Shown here piece by piece: positions 32,459-46,400 of a DNA stretch of 60,000 bases. This DNA is from Lineus longissimus (taxonomy: Eukaryota; Nemertea; Pilidiophora; Heteronemertea; Lineidae). Location of the stretch: NCBI RefSeq assembly GCF_910592395.1, contig NC_088326.1:1557001-1617000 (forward strand). Direction: 5' to 3'. Position 1 is the stretch's first letter. The number at the start of each line of letters is the position of its first letter. The notes beneath the pieces are model-generated. The model was given only the letters and a program-made list of their open reading frames with translations. It searched no databases and was not told the DNA's origin. Position numbers and translations under genes: made by a program.

Positions 32459-32940
32459 TAGTTATCTTGCCAGGTCTGGTTGTGACAGTATCTGCAATCT
32501 AATCAGGTCTGGTTGTGCCAGCATCTGCAATCTCATCAGGTCTGGTTGTGCCAGCATCTCCTGTCTATCAGGTCTGGTTGTGACAGCACAGGCATTTGTT
32601 ATCTCGCCAGGTCTGGTTGTGACAGTATCTGCAATCTAACCAGGTCTGGTTGTGCCAGCATCTGCAATCTCATCAGGTCTGGTTGTGCCAGCATCTCCTG
32701 TCTATCAGGTCTGGTTGTGACAGCACAGGCATTTGTTATCTCGCCAGGTCTGGTTGTGACAGTATCTGCAATCTAATCAGGTGTGGTTGTGCCAGCATCT
32801 GCAATCTCATCAGGTCTGGTTGTGCCAGCATCTCCTGTCTATCAGGTCTGGTTGTGACAGCAAATGCTGTATTATCAGGTATGGTTGTGACAGCATGTTA
32901 TGGTATGGTTGTTGCAGTACCTGCTGTCCCTTCAGGTCTG
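32459..32940. repeat. Minisatellite with 137-bp higher-order period
   Basis: The core caggtctggttgtgccagca of about 33 bp varies from unit to unit. A four-unit block repeats exactly after 137 bp (for example from 32513 and from 32650). It lies about 0.9 kb upstream of the SMCHD1 start. Cys-rich frames across it (SGCDSICNLIRSGCAS) are artefacts. Confidence 0.9.
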
Positions 32941-33094
32941 GTGTTCTGATTTCATGCAATCCCTTTATGAAAATGATCAGGTATTCACCATGTGAAAATG
33001 AGACAAATTTTTCCTAAGTGTGGAGGAGACAAGGGTGGGTCGTTTTTCACTTTCGCTACGATGTCTTTGAACAGGGTGACAAGTTCATGTACTA

Positions 33095-33217
33095 CAGGGT
33101 GGCCCAGAATTATTTTCACTCACACAATGGATACACAATAGAATTCTACTCACACAATGGATTCACAATATAATTCTATTGTGTAAGGGAAAACACAAAC
33201 CTTTCTGGGCCACCCTG
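33095..33217. mobile_element. 123-bp MITE flanked by TA
   Basis: Begins cagggtggcccagaa and ends ttctgggccaccctg, with TA on both sides (33093-33094, 33218-33219). Internal hairpin around acacaatggattcacaat. Mariner-type ends. Confidence 0.85.
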
Positions 33218-33866
33218 TAGAGTTTCGTGAGTTTCCTCATTAGCCTCAGGTAGGCCAATGATTTTGACAGGACCCCTCCCCACTAGCTGGCGCCATCTGA
33301 GCTAAAAAAGTGGAACTACGCGATTACTTAAAATTAAAAATTGCCTCATCGCGAGGTTGAAATACCCCCTTTGTAGGAGGGGAACGGGGACATTTGACTT
33401 GCTTCCAGGTTTTATTTCACAGGCTGTTGCCTTTCTTTCTAAAATTAGTTGCGATTTACATTCTGTGTATCAAAATTTCTCCCCTAATAGAGCATGTTCG
33501 TTTAATCGGCCTGGAATTATTTATCTAGCTTTTTGAAGAAAGTGTCAAAGATGTGTGTTAGTTTAGTCGACTCATTTTAGATGGCAGCACTGTAGGGTGG
33601 CAACATTTGAGATTTTTGGAACTTTTAATTTTACTGGAATTAGGCTAGATTGACATCAGTTACCAGTATCAGGAGATTACACACAGACACTAGTTGTGCC
33701 CTTCATCTCTTCCGGTTTGATGTCAAGCTCCCAAAAAAGAGTTTTAGGGCTTTTTGCAGCAACATTAAAAAAACTAGCAGCCGAAAAAATCCGCCACGCC
33801 ATCTGATGGAAATATTTAGAACCACCTAATTTTCTGTCATCCGGGTTCTTCAGTGTTGATTTCAAG
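33218..33866. other. SMCHD1 upstream region
   Basis: No TATA box is apparent. The start codon sits in ttcaagATGGAG, which contains an AAGATGG core seen at some start-proximal YY1 sites. Otherwise nothing recognised. Confidence 0.4.
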
Positions 33867-36800
33867 ATGGAGTCACTCGGCGATCGAGCAAATTCTCGAA
33901 ATTCATCCGATCATGAAGAAGATGACCCCTTTGTCTTCGTTTTTGATCGAAGATCTGGAAACCTGCCAGAGGCGAAAATAAAAACTGGAGGTCTTTTTAG
34001 TTTTGACGATTTTAGAACTCGCGTTAAGGAGGTAAAAGATGCCGTATTTTGCGCGTCAAAAAAATGAAAATTGCTCCCATGCAAGCGATGCACACACAAT
34101 AGTACAATGACACACACATGTTTACTCTTCTCTTGTGATGCGGGTCCGTTGTGCGACCATCCGTGAAAATATCCATCAAGGCATCCACAACTCTATGCTA
34201 TATTGCATTTATCATTGATTTTGTCAAGCTATAAGAGTCCAGTCTATTTCGATATTTGCTAAAGTGCATGAGTGAAGCAATCATCAATAGAAAATGTGGG
34301 AAGACTAGAGAAAATGCCAAAAATGGGGCTGCTGGCTTCATTTGCGACCACATCAAACTTCTAACTCTGCGCTCTCCCCCTTCTTATCTTGCTTGATTAG
34401 TCCTATGTTCTGTTTTCAATTAAGCAATTAGCAAAGAATCACTCTTTCTGTGTTTTTACTGTCTAAATTGAATGAAAAACTGAATCAATTTATGTCCTCT
34501 TTTTAGGCATTGAAGATTGCTGACGATGAAGGTTTTGTGATCACCACAACCAATCGTGATGAAATACACGATGATGACACCTGGGGTAAGACTAACTCTA
34601 GTGCAAAACACACCGAATAACGATTTGAAGACCAAATAGTTCAAGATATTCCCAAAATGTCCACTAGCTGCGGTATCGCCATCTTGGAGATCACAAAGAA
34701 ATTAAAGACAATATCCGGAAATCTCATTTTGGGTTTTTTGATATTCATTGATTATTTTCTTATCATGCAATTTGTGGAGTAACTTCATCTTTCTTTTTTT
34801 CTCGCATAATTTTGAAAAATATCGCATATTTTGTCCAAAAACTAGCTAATTTTCATAAATGTCTCCAGTGTGGCCATCTATCAGCAAGGAAACAGACTAC
34901 CCAATGTTATTATTTCTGGAACTGTCAAAACTTAAAATAATTTTCCTTGTCTTTCATTTCAGATTACATTGACAAAGGTGACACCCTGTATGTCCTCACC
35001 TCGATCAACCAGGACCTGCCCGCCCCGGCAGAGGAGCGGGTAAACTATCTCCCGCACTATGATACAATAGTCAAGGGAGGCATGTATGAATATTATGCTT
35101 CAGAGGGACAGAACCCATTGCGTAAGTAGATATCATTACAGCTTTTCATTTTTTGCATCATTGGCCTCCTGGGCCAGGTTGCTGAGTTGGCGTTAGCAGA
35201 AACGTTGCCATGAATCCCTAATCGTTTCAGAGTCTGCATTCGTTCTTAATACTCTCTTATTTATGATTCTCAAATCTTTGTTTTTGTGTTTTCAGCATAT
35301 GCCTTTGCCGAGCTGATTGACAACTCTTTGGCAGCCACAGCTGATAACCTGGGGGTTCGTCAGATTGAAATTAGATTGGTAAGTGATTCAAGGAATAAAC
35401 CGTTTCACTTTCTAGATAAACCAAGGTTGACTGAAGTGTAAAGTGGGATGATAATGATATAACCTGATAGATCAACCAACGTCAGCCTGACAGACTTTTA
35501 GCTATCAGTGATACTACGAAGTCTGGCTGGTCATCTCTGCTCCATTTTCATTCTCGTATTACTTAAAGTGATACTATGATGTGATTTACAACTTTGCGGA
35601 AATACGTCCGTTTTTAATTGTTGATCACAAATGTAAAGCTCAAATTTTCCATTTTTGATTAGATTTATTATAAAATCGCTGAATGTAAACCACCGCGACC
35701 GCAAAAAGGCATCGAAGCGAGCCGTCCGGGCCGGATTAAACCATCAATTTCTAGAAATGTGCATTTCATTCGAAAACCTTACCGATTTATGAGAAAGTGA
35801 CATAGTCATTTGTCAAAAACAGCTAAAAAACATTAAATGGTGAAATTTGACACGAGTTACCCTTATGTTTAAGTTGTTTCTCATCATTTTCCAGCATTTT
35901 GACGACACAAACCCATCCAAGAATGTGATGGTAGTCCTCGACAACGGGAAGGGCATGGCACCAAAACAACTGAACAACTGGGCCATCTACAGGCTGTCAA
36001 AGTTCATCCGCAAGGACAAGAAACGTAAATTGTAAGTTTCCGGAAAACGAAGATGCTTCGGTTGTTTGTTTACGTTAGGTTTTTGGTTTGTGCTCATGTC
36101 ATAGGCATCAACTTAGAAGGCTGGGGTCGAAATATGCAGAAATATATGTCTCGTTCCTTCCCTTTTTGCCTTTGTGCTCCCGAAAAATGAAACGTCTTCA
36201 TTCCTGAAGACAACGTTTTTTCATAACCTTTCATTCAGTTGTCTGCTGCTAGAGGAATGTGCCTGCCTGCCATACTTACGCAAGGGTGCATTCTTCAAGC
36301 GACACAAAATCGTCATCTGGCAACACAGAAGATTCTGCTGCTTTACATATATCTGTACCAGTCGGAGGAAGCCACTGAGACCCACAACAAACCGACAGCA
36401 AACAAAAGACTGTGGTTACCTAAATTGTTATTGTGGAGCTGATATTATTCAGCCACCTCTGTCTGGTGCAGTGTCAACTATCCTCAGCTGAGTTCCAGGC
36501 ATGTTTGCCTCTAGTTGCTGTTTCTCAATCTCCTTATCATGCTTCAAGTTCACTTTGATTACAGCTCTGCTGCAGAGGACGGAGGGGCAGGGTAGGTTAC
36601 TTAGTATTCAGGCATCATTTTGCTATTAATGTTTCTGTGCTGCATTTCCATTGTGCCAAATCGATGATTGTATCGGGCCCAATAGACTAGCCTTTCTCCA
36701 ATGAATTTGAGAGGTGTGTAATACACTCCTTACAAACCTCACTTAAACCATTCTCAAAATACGTGTCTACTGTTATTGGAAATCTGTCCCGGCACTTAAG

Positions 36801-39800
36801 CACGGCCAGTTGCACTAATCTCCATAACTTTCCTTTTGCTAAGATTGCTCATTATGGCCTAGTGCATTTTCTCACAACACATTGTCTATTTCAAGAAAGG
36901 GTGTTTGGCATTTTGATGTGGTGAATGTGTGTTCTTATTCAGCTATTATAGTAAATCACCCTTTGTACTAGTGTTGTTTTTCAATCTATTTTGTATCTAT
37001 TGGTAGGTTACTAACTCCGCTTGGTCGTTTCTTCAGCCTGGGTAGATTCCAGGCCTGGTTAGATTCCAGGCAATGCTCGAGGTGGTGGTCTTTACATTCT
37101 AAAAACAGCGCAAATGATGAATTGCTGTTGCCTGCGATTATAATCGCTGCGATGTGCAATATCTTATTGTCGCATGCGATTATCGTCTCAGGTAGCAGCA
37201 ATTTAAATCACTTGTGTGTAAAGGGTGCTCAGATGCAATGAAGTGGGTACAAATCTAATGTTAAGACAGGTAGCTTTAGATTTTGAAATTCGTCGAGTAG
37301 TTAGTGGTTCAGTGGTGTAGGGTATCCCTTGCAGCGTAACAGTTCAAATTGTTTAACTTATAGTTCAGTTAGGCATGTCATCATTACCTGCATGAACTTT
37401 CGGCCTTGACTAAATATGCACCAAAACCTGGACTGTGTGCCATCCCCTGGCTCGGAGGTCTCCAGGATATCAATTATGCCGGTCTTTTTTTCCACTTTGT
37501 AAACAGTTCTGGCAAGATGTTGCCAGAATGACCTCGCTCCTCAAGTATTAGATACATGTAGTGCGAAAGTGAGGCAATCTCAAGGTTTGAGGGTCCACAT
37601 GGGGACGAGATTGATAGATGTGGGGTCACCTGAACCTTAAACAATACAAACTGAGTGAAGTACAGTGGAAGCCCGGTCGGCGACCACCTCAGTAACGCGA
37701 CCACCCCGCGAACACGACCAAAATTCTCCGCTCCCGAATGGTTTTCTCTCTAATTCTCATTAACTGGCCCTCGCTAACACGACCACCCCGGTACCCAGAC
37801 CGCGACCACCAGCTTGGTCGGTCCCAAACTGCAAATTAACCCCGCTAACGCGACCATGAGGCCTAATTGCCGTAATCAACCATGACCGCATCGTATCAAT
37901 TGGCACCTTCTCGCAAATCCGTGTTGATAGTTAGCACCTCGAACACAATGACCATGGGAATCCATATGAAAATAAATGATGTGTAAGTGAGTTTGATCAA
38001 ATGTAAGCGCAAATAAATGAAGAATAAACTTTCTTTTCGACTCACGGTTTGTTTTTCATCATTTAGTATTAAATGATGTCAAGAGGCATGCACACGTAGT
38101 TTTTAGGACAAATAAATTATGTTGATTAGTAAGAGTACCGATACTCAAAGTAAAGAATGCTTACTACGTCGTAATATTGATAAAATACGTTTTTAAAAAG
38201 ATGATTTAATCAGTACCAGTTCAAATTGGCTGAAGTTAAAGCAGGAAGACATCAGGAATAATTCTCAACATCTTCTCACATCACCTCTCTCAATGTTAGC
38301 GGGAATATTAGCTTGACATCAAGAAGGGCAGCTGCCGATGGTGTGAATGACATGCTTGCTCTAATTAGCATGCTCAAGTTTTAATGTAATGTTTGGTCTA
38401 ATTAGCTCTCGTCAGTTTATTTACTCATTTACATAAGTTGTAAATTAAACGCAAAACACTCAAGAAAATGATTTTTTATTCGTGATATACACACAAATTA
38501 TCGAATCACCCGGTGGCGTAGTCATTAATGCATGTCAATGTACACACAGCATATCTGCTAGGACGATGTTTTGGCGGGAAAACCTACTTATGATTCTTAA
38601 ATTCACTAACGCGACCACCCCGGTAACACGACCACTTCGGCTTAGTCCCTTGGGAGGTCGTGTTACCGGGGTTCCACTGTACTCACTGATTTCTGATTCT
38701 AAGTTCCAGTGGGCCACAAGTGACTTATCAATTGACTAATTTGTCCTTTAAGTCATCCAACATGTGTATCTTGTCTTGTAGGAATGATGACGATGATGAT
38801 AACCGGCCCTCCACCCCCGGCACTGCACCAAGATCTCTCAACTCAGACATCTCATATTTTGGAGTAGGTGGCAAACAGGCCGTTTTCTTCATCGGAACAT
38901 CCACCAGGGTAAGTGGTCTTCACTTGAAGATGCCTCATTATGGTCTTCACTTGAAGATGCCTCATTATGGTCTTCACTTGAAGATGCCTCATTATGGTCT
39001 TCACTTGAAGATGCCTCATTATGGTCTTCATTTGAAGATGCCTCATTGTGGTCTTCACCTGAAGATGCCTCATTGTGGTCTTCACTTGAAGATGCCTCAT
39101 TGTGGTCTTCACCTGAAGATGCCTCATTATGGTCTTCACTTGAAGATGCCTCATTATGGTCTTCACCTGAAGATGCCTCATTGTGGTCTTCACTTGAAGA
39201 TGCCTCATTGTGCTGGATAATGAAACCATCCCTGGTCGGAATATGAGGACATCTCCCTGTTGCTTCTTTATGATGGGACATGCTTCTTGAAAGATGCATG
39301 GTATAATTTGTCCTACCTTATTTACAGATGATCTCCAAACCAAGGGACTCCCGCGACGTCCACGAGCTGACTATCTCCAAGGAAGAGTTTGAGAGGAAGG
39401 AGAAAAATAAGGAGGCCATATACAGTGGTTTCATCAGAAACAGAAAGGTATTTATCATCATTACCTTGTGGTCTTTGCTGAATGAGTTGGCAAGTTTGTC
39501 ACAAATGATCGTCAAATGAAATCTGTGTTTTGTAGCCCGGCGATACAAGTCACTTGAAAGATGAAGACGAAGTTGTACGCCATCTCATCGAAGAAGAAAA
39601 AGACAAAGACCATTTTACCGCTGTCGTCATCAATGGTATCAACCAGACACACATTCCATATATGAAGACACAGGCCAAATCCTGGGCAAGACAATTAGCG
39701 TGAGTTTCATAACTTAATTTTTTGCCCAACTGCCTGCTGATATATTAATCTTTTGGGACTAACGAAATGTATCAATCACTCCGGACTAGAGATCAGTTTG

Positions 39801-40440
39801 TGATGACATCACTTGGAGTTAACATTGGGTTCGATATTGACTCGGAGGCGACCTGCGATGACCCTCATGATCAAACGATCATCGCCACCGGTCGCAGCGA
39901 TTAAAATGCTCATTTGCGGGGCGCTCTACATCAAGTGTTGCAACTGTTTCGTTCCTCTTTCAGACACATCTATCACTATTACATCCATGGCCCACATGGC
40001 AACATGGACAAACCAGATGAAACGAGGCGACCAGGAAGCCCGTTCAAAAATATCGACATTGAGGTAATGAAATTAGTCAAACTTTAGAGTTATCTAGATG
40101 TGTGAAGTGTTCTGCCTTCACTTATAACCTCAATTCCTCTTCAAAACGTGCTGCAAAGTAAATTCAAAATCCCCCCTACACATGCAGACTGTCAACAGTG
40201 CTTAAAGTCCAACATTCTACTTTCAGATCAAAATCTTCAACAAAGGTCACACCACGCCTAAAGTCATCAGCTTACGAGACATCAGCGATGACATGCAGAC
40301 ACAGTACATACGCTCAGCCGTCTGTAACTTCGACTTCAAGGCGACCGTGGAGGGGACGGGGGTAGTCGAGGGGGTGCTGCGGTACCATCCGTTCATGTAC
40401 GACCGAGAGACGTACCCATCTGATGCCATCGACCCCAGAG
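33867..40440 (+). CDS. SMCHD1: SMCHD1 exons 1-10: N-terminus and GHKL ATPase
   Basis: Exons 33867-34031, 34507-34585, 34963-35121, 35296-35378, 35895-36031, 38782-38908, 39328-39447, 39536-39699, 39964-40063, 40227-40440. Residues 1-80 look like a ubiquitin-like fold preceded by an acidic tail. The ATP site is intact: Glu140 and Asn144 in [12 protein letters not shown] (motif I), Asp178, Gly180 and Gly182 in VLDNGKGM (motif II), and FGVGGKQ (motif III). Human SMCHD1 uses the equivalent Glu and Asp for ATP hydrolysis and binding. Exon 6 opens with a species-specific Asp run (NDDDDDN). Confidence 0.95.
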
Positions 40441-43400
40441 GTGAGTAGCGTCATTTTGGTGATAGACATTTGTTGAGTGGAGTGATGCATCATTCATTTG
40501 TGATGAGTAAGAGATGTGTCCAGTGTCAAAGTCAGTCCAATTTAGTTTGTTATCTGGAGTTGCACTTCCTTTGTCGTAAAGTGCTTTAAAAAGAGTCCAT
40601 GGAGGTTGAACAAGTTTATTTGTAATAGTTTATTCTCTCTATGCCAATAAAAATCATGTCACTCTGTCATATTTTTTATCAAATTTTTTTACTCAATCTT
40701 TCACAAAACTTTTTTCCCCCTTTAATTTCAAGTCCCCGTGTTATTGGAAAATTCAGAAAGAGGTATTATGATATGTGTGCAAGGTTTAGCTTCGATGTGA
40801 TGTAAACTCCTTATAAGCTTGTTTTACTCATGATTATCATGACAGGCAACACTGTGCAAAAAAATCTGCCTGACACTAGTGACAGTATTAGTCCCTTTAA
40901 ATGGACTGTTTGCATGCTTTTGATGTAGTTAGTGTTGGTTGGGTGCACAGAAATTTAGAATTAAATTCCTTGAAAGAATCCGTTCCTTGGCTTCAGATGA
41001 CGTTACCTAAAACCAAGATTGTCTGAGCTTTCACAGAATTGAATGTTTCTAAATTTAGTCACGTAAGATAATTCGAAGTCCTTACCATGTTATCTTTTCA
41101 AGGTAACACTGTATTTTTCTTTGCTTGAGTTCTTTGTACTCGTCTTGATTAAAGATTGAAAATCTTTTTGTGTTTCTATCGTAGTCCATCAAATAAATAT
41201 CGATGTCGTCAACTTTTTCAATCACCTATGCAAATTCATCGCTGTATCTCACTTGTTCTTTGTTTGCAGCCGAAGCGTTCCCGGAAGACGACAGTGACGT
41301 CAACTATTCTGACATCAGACCGGCCCGAGGCCGGAGGGCGATTTATGAGTGTTACTGGAACGGCCGGCTGATTCCATACACGACGATTGACGAGTAAGTT
41401 TCGACCAGTCACTATCTGACTCTGACTTTTCTGTCCCTCCATGATGGCTCCTTGGCCTGGCTGACCAGTTCCCCAAGTTAGAAAGCGGTTTTCCTCTGTG
41501 TTATGTGACTCCTTTCACCTGCACGTCATTTCTGTTTTCAGTTTTGAATGGTGCAGCATCCCGAAGAAAGCCAGGGGCAACATCCCACTGGAATGTTTCA
41601 ACAGGATCTCTGGTGTTCTCTTCACAAACGACAAGTTCCAAGTCAGCACAAATAAGTTGACCTTCATCGACCTTGAGATGAAGCTAAGAGACAAGCAGTG
41701 CGTGTTCAGTCGGGTCATCCAGGGACCCAGGCCTCAGGTAAGCAGGGCTTTCCAACTACTATAGGCAGTTTCGGGGCCCTAAGGCGAATCCCGGGTGCCA
41801 GAAAACTGCCAGGCTTTATTGACCTGGTGACTCAGTTATCGGCCAGAAGCTGGCTTTTCAAGTCCCCAGGCTTTCTCCCATTAGAATGCTTTACGACTTT
41901 TTCTTTTCTCCAGGAAAAGAGGACAAATATCGACAAAGAGTTCTACAACTGGTTGAAGGAGTGTCACGAGCAGTGTGACAAACAGATCAAGTTCTCTCAC
42001 TTCACTAAACAAGTATCGAGGAATGACCTGCCGAAAAACAAGCAGACGCCGTGGGCAGAGTACACGCACATCGAGTGGGATGGGAAGGCTTTCCAGAAAG
42101 GTCAACTGGTAAGGCATTTGCTGACAAATGGAATTCAGATACAGTGGAACCTCCCTTAGCCGCCACCCTCTCTAGTTTTGTTCCCATATTGGTTTGTTGT
42201 CATGGGATTTGACCTCTCTAATCATGACACCTCTCTATAAAGGACAGCACGAGTCTGTCCTGAGGGTGATGATCATCATATGCTCATTTGTAGGGCACTT
42301 TTGGAGCCTCTCTGACTATTCGATTATCTCCTCCAGGTGCGGATACAGAGAACACTGCCAGTGACCTACGGTAGAATCAACCGCTTCTTACTCTTCGGGG
42401 ACCACGAGGGCGACGTGTTTGCCACAGGTGGCGACATTGAGATCGTCCAGGAACCAAAGACGTTGTACGATGAGGTGAAAGTCTACCCGCTGGTGAAGCT
42501 GGACCGGACAGTGACGCAGGAAGCGATCAAGAAATATATCGAGGAGGAAGAGGCAAAGTGAGTGATGTAGTTATTGTGTGAAGTAAAGTTTGTTTTGTTC
42601 AAGTGTCGGCCCTAATGAATGGGCCAGCTTTGGCCGATTTGGAATGGTGTACCTTCCATTGACCCTTTTGCTACCCTTGAGCCACAGTGCGGGACATGAA
42701 ATGACACCCCTGCGACAACAATGACCCGTAGAGAGGTACATGCACTTCTGTACTTCTTTGTAAAGCTTTTACAATGTAAGTTATGTGTGTTCGAGTCATT
42801 GCTACTCGAGGAATGGAACTCTGAATGCACTCATGAAAGTATGATTGAATGATTTATCTTTTAGACTCCCTCACAAATTGAAAATCGCGTGGCCGGAGGG
42901 ATACGAAGTGACGAAGGGTGAAAAGAGAGCGGCGGGAAAGACAGTCGGTGCCATAAAAGTTGAGATTGCCAATAGGAAGGGAGAGTACATCAGCAAGTTG
43001 CCTGGGACGGTCGGCTCGTCCAAGAAACTGCTGGTGGAGCTTAAAGTTATATGGCATTGTAAGTGGTTTTGTTGTGTTTTGTAATCAAACCTTAAATTCA
43101 CAAATCATTCAATTTTTTACGAGACTTGCACGAGAGGATGTGATTTATGAGCTGCAGGCAATGGTCAAGAACTGTAGCAATGCTGGCATCGAAACCAGTG
43201 TCTGACTCATTCCTGTCCGTTTTACTTTGCAGCACCACATGGTGATGAAGTCATTGTCTCTCACATCAGTCAGCACGGCAAGACCTGGCCCTACTGGTTC
43301 AGAAAGATGGAAAACATCAAAAATCTTGGACAATACACGATTTCTATCCAAGCCGTCTTAAATGAGAGCGGAGCGAATAAGTTTGCTGGTCGGGAGCTCC

Positions 43401-46400
43401 CAATGGAGAAAATCAAATTCACAGTCACAGGTAAGAAATGTTGAAAGTATTTTGGCCTGCGAAGATTTAAATCATCCTGCCAGATCCTGTAGCACATAAG
43501 ATCGAAAAGAATATGTCTTTGAAGAGGTTAAGATTCATTTCAATTTCGGATTTCGAGCCACGCTTCTAATGTGCAGATCTTTTTCTTCACAGAGGCAGAG
43601 CCGGAAAAGTTCAACGTCGGTCTCCTGGAGGGTCCGTTCCGAGTTGGCTCACCATTCCAGATTCCGTTAGAATTCCAGGACGGATACAACAACCTCACAA
43701 AACCAAGTGAAAAACTGGAACCAAAACTAGAAGCAAGGTAGGCATTTGTCACTCAAACTGTTCCGTGTTTCTCCTACCGATATCGGAAAGTTTCTTTGTG
43801 TCAATGTACATAAACTAGGAACAAATATACATGTAGGATTAGCCTTCCTTAGAGGCTTTCAGGTTAGACCAGTAATTATTGTGTGCAGTCTTGTCTGATG
43901 AATTTGAAGAGTGTAGACATGAACCTATGAAGAACCTTTGGCTTGGAGGACAAAGAGGACACCAGAGACCCACTACAGTCTCAATAAAAGCTAATGCTGA
44001 AATCCTGATCTTTCCTTTCAGTGGCCTCGAGTTGAAGTACGACCAAACAGAAATCAAAGGCAATACATTGGTCATCAAGGGCATCATAGCTAAAGGTGCC
44101 GTCAGCTCTGTGACCGGGCAAAACTTCGATCTGACGGTGAGCGTAGAGGCTCTAGAGAACTCAAAACAGTCTCTCAAGATTAGGTTACTCCCTGGTCCGC
44201 CCCAATCCATCCGGGTACAGCCGACAGAAGAGCCGATTGAAATCGAGAACGGACAGCCAGCAAACTTTACCGTCTGTCTGTTGGATGAAGCGGGCAATGT
44301 GACAACAGTTCCTAAAGTGGTGCTGACGGCAAAGGTATGTTACATGACACATCTCTTCTTCTCATCTGTTTCCACTTGTGCTGACGGCAAAGGTATGTTA
44401 CATGACACATCTCTTCTTCTCATCTGGTTCCACTTGTGCTGACGGCAAAGGTATGTTACATGACACATCTCTTCTTCTCATCTGTTTCCACTTGTGCTGA
44501 CGGCAAAGGTATGTTACATGACACATCTCTTCTTCTCATCTATTCCACTTCCTCGAACCTCCTGTGCTATCCTTGATTACAAAGTTTACAGAAGCACTTG
44601 TTCTTGCGGCAGGGATGCCTGGACTAAACACGACTCCACTACAAGGTGTGCTGATCTGAAAAGAGACAAATTGAAGTAACGTCACTTGCCAGAGACCTCA
44701 ATCTTACCTGATGTGATTTTCTCTTTTCAGTTCACAGGTGTGCCCGGCCTCGCCCATTACCTCTACACTGGAGACTGTACAAGCACCGGTCATATCGTGT
44801 TCACAGGCGAGCCCCTCGTCATGAAGAAAGTGCGGGGATCACAGAACCTCACTGCTAAGATCGAAGTGCAGGTAGATGTAAGAAAATTTTCTGCATGCTC
44901 CTTTGATATTTTCAAGATTTTGATTAATCGCTACTCCATCACCCTGTGTGATCAGTTCTAGTCGAGTTACCTGATGGTCAACGCAGTGGTTCTGTGTTAT
45001 CCTTGCAGGGATTCCTGTGTCATAATTCTGAAAACGAAATCGGATAGGATGTTGCTTCAACAAACCATAAGGAGTATTAGTAGGCCCTTTCCTTTTAAAA
45101 GCCAGTAATCTCAATTTGGTGTTAACGATGCCCTATGCAAGTGGAAATTGCACTTTTATCTTATTCCTCATTGCAGGGTATGCGAAATATCAAAGCCGTG
45201 GAGAGAAAGCTGGTCATCGTGCCGAGTTCTAAGGCAAGCAACATGGAGGTATTCTACAAGTATAACGGAGATAAAAATCTCCCTATCAGAGCAGGGTCTG
45301 ACATCAATGGTGTGGCTGGTGAAATGATTAAAGGAATTAGTAAGTAATTGCATGACCATCTTCAAGTATTTGACTTGTTTTGTGAGACCACGTCATCCTA
45401 ACATTGAAACTCATCTTTGGCAACATCTGTATGTTATCTCTTTTGTTTTTTGTTCTCAAACCTATTGTAACCTTTTCAGCTTTCAAAATCTTTGACGAAG
45501 CTGGTCGGGAAATAGAAATGGAGGACCATTTGGCCAAGAAAGTCAAAGTGAACTGGACGCCCAAGTTAATCAAAGACCTGGTCTTGAAAGGCGGCCTGCC
45601 TGATATTAAAATACCGACGTCTGCTTCCGACACCAAGTATTGTCATATAAGTATCAATGGAACTGGGGTGGATTTCTCTTTCACGATCAAGTGAGTACAT
45701 TGCTATAGTACTTGGTTTCTGAAATTCTAAATGAGGAACGCTTTCTTCTCATTGACACTATCGTTTGGTTATCTTGCCAACTAAAAAGATCAAGATCTTG
45801 ACCCATTCTTCAATCATAATACTGTTTAATCTGACTGAGTTATAACAATTTTGAGGGGCAGCGGTAGTGCAGTGGAAGAGAGTCGGCCTCATGATCAGGA
45901 GGTCATGGGTTCGACTCCCGGCCGAGTCACTGCTTAGTTCCCCCACTGGTCGAGTTCAAGTGAGCACCTTCTGGTTGCTCCTTGAAACCCCTGATTGATT
46001 TCTGTGGAGACCGGGGTAATAATATGATATCCCAAAGCGCTTTGAGCGCGAACTATAGTGTCACGGAATTGCGCCATATAAAAGACTCATTATTATTATT
46101 ATAACAATTTGTTTATTTTCAGACCTACCCCCGGTGAGCCAGCTGTGTTGAAGTGTAAATGCGCATCGACCCAAATGAGGATCGGTGAAACACTTGACGG
46201 CGAGATCGTCATCACCCTCAAGGATAAGAAAGACAATGAAATTAAAAATGTAAGTAAGAAACTTTCCAGAAATGTAATGTCTAAAAAAGCTGGTTTTTTT
46301 CCTCGGGAAGAAGCTAACTGAGACTACTGCCTTCTTTGGCACCGCTCCATCTTGGCTGCATCGCTGACCTAAATGTTTCAGGTGTCGTCAAGGGGTAAAA

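Noticed and set aside
32409-32949. Cys-rich repetitive frames (SGCDSICNLIRSGCAS)
   Set aside because: Minisatellite translation; no start context, splice sites or family match.
38909-39213. Regular 27-bp repeats considered as a CRISPR array
   Set aside because: Contiguous units without unique spacers, in an animal intron.
38852-39343. Long frames on both strands with a repeated [15 protein letters not shown] unit
   Set aside because: The 27-bp minisatellite stays open in several frames. SMCHD1 exon 6 joins exon 7 in phase without it.
45856-45935. tRNA gene call at the SINE head
   Set aside because: It is followed by a SINE body and ATT tail and flanked by a target duplication, so it is a retroposon, not a tRNA gene.
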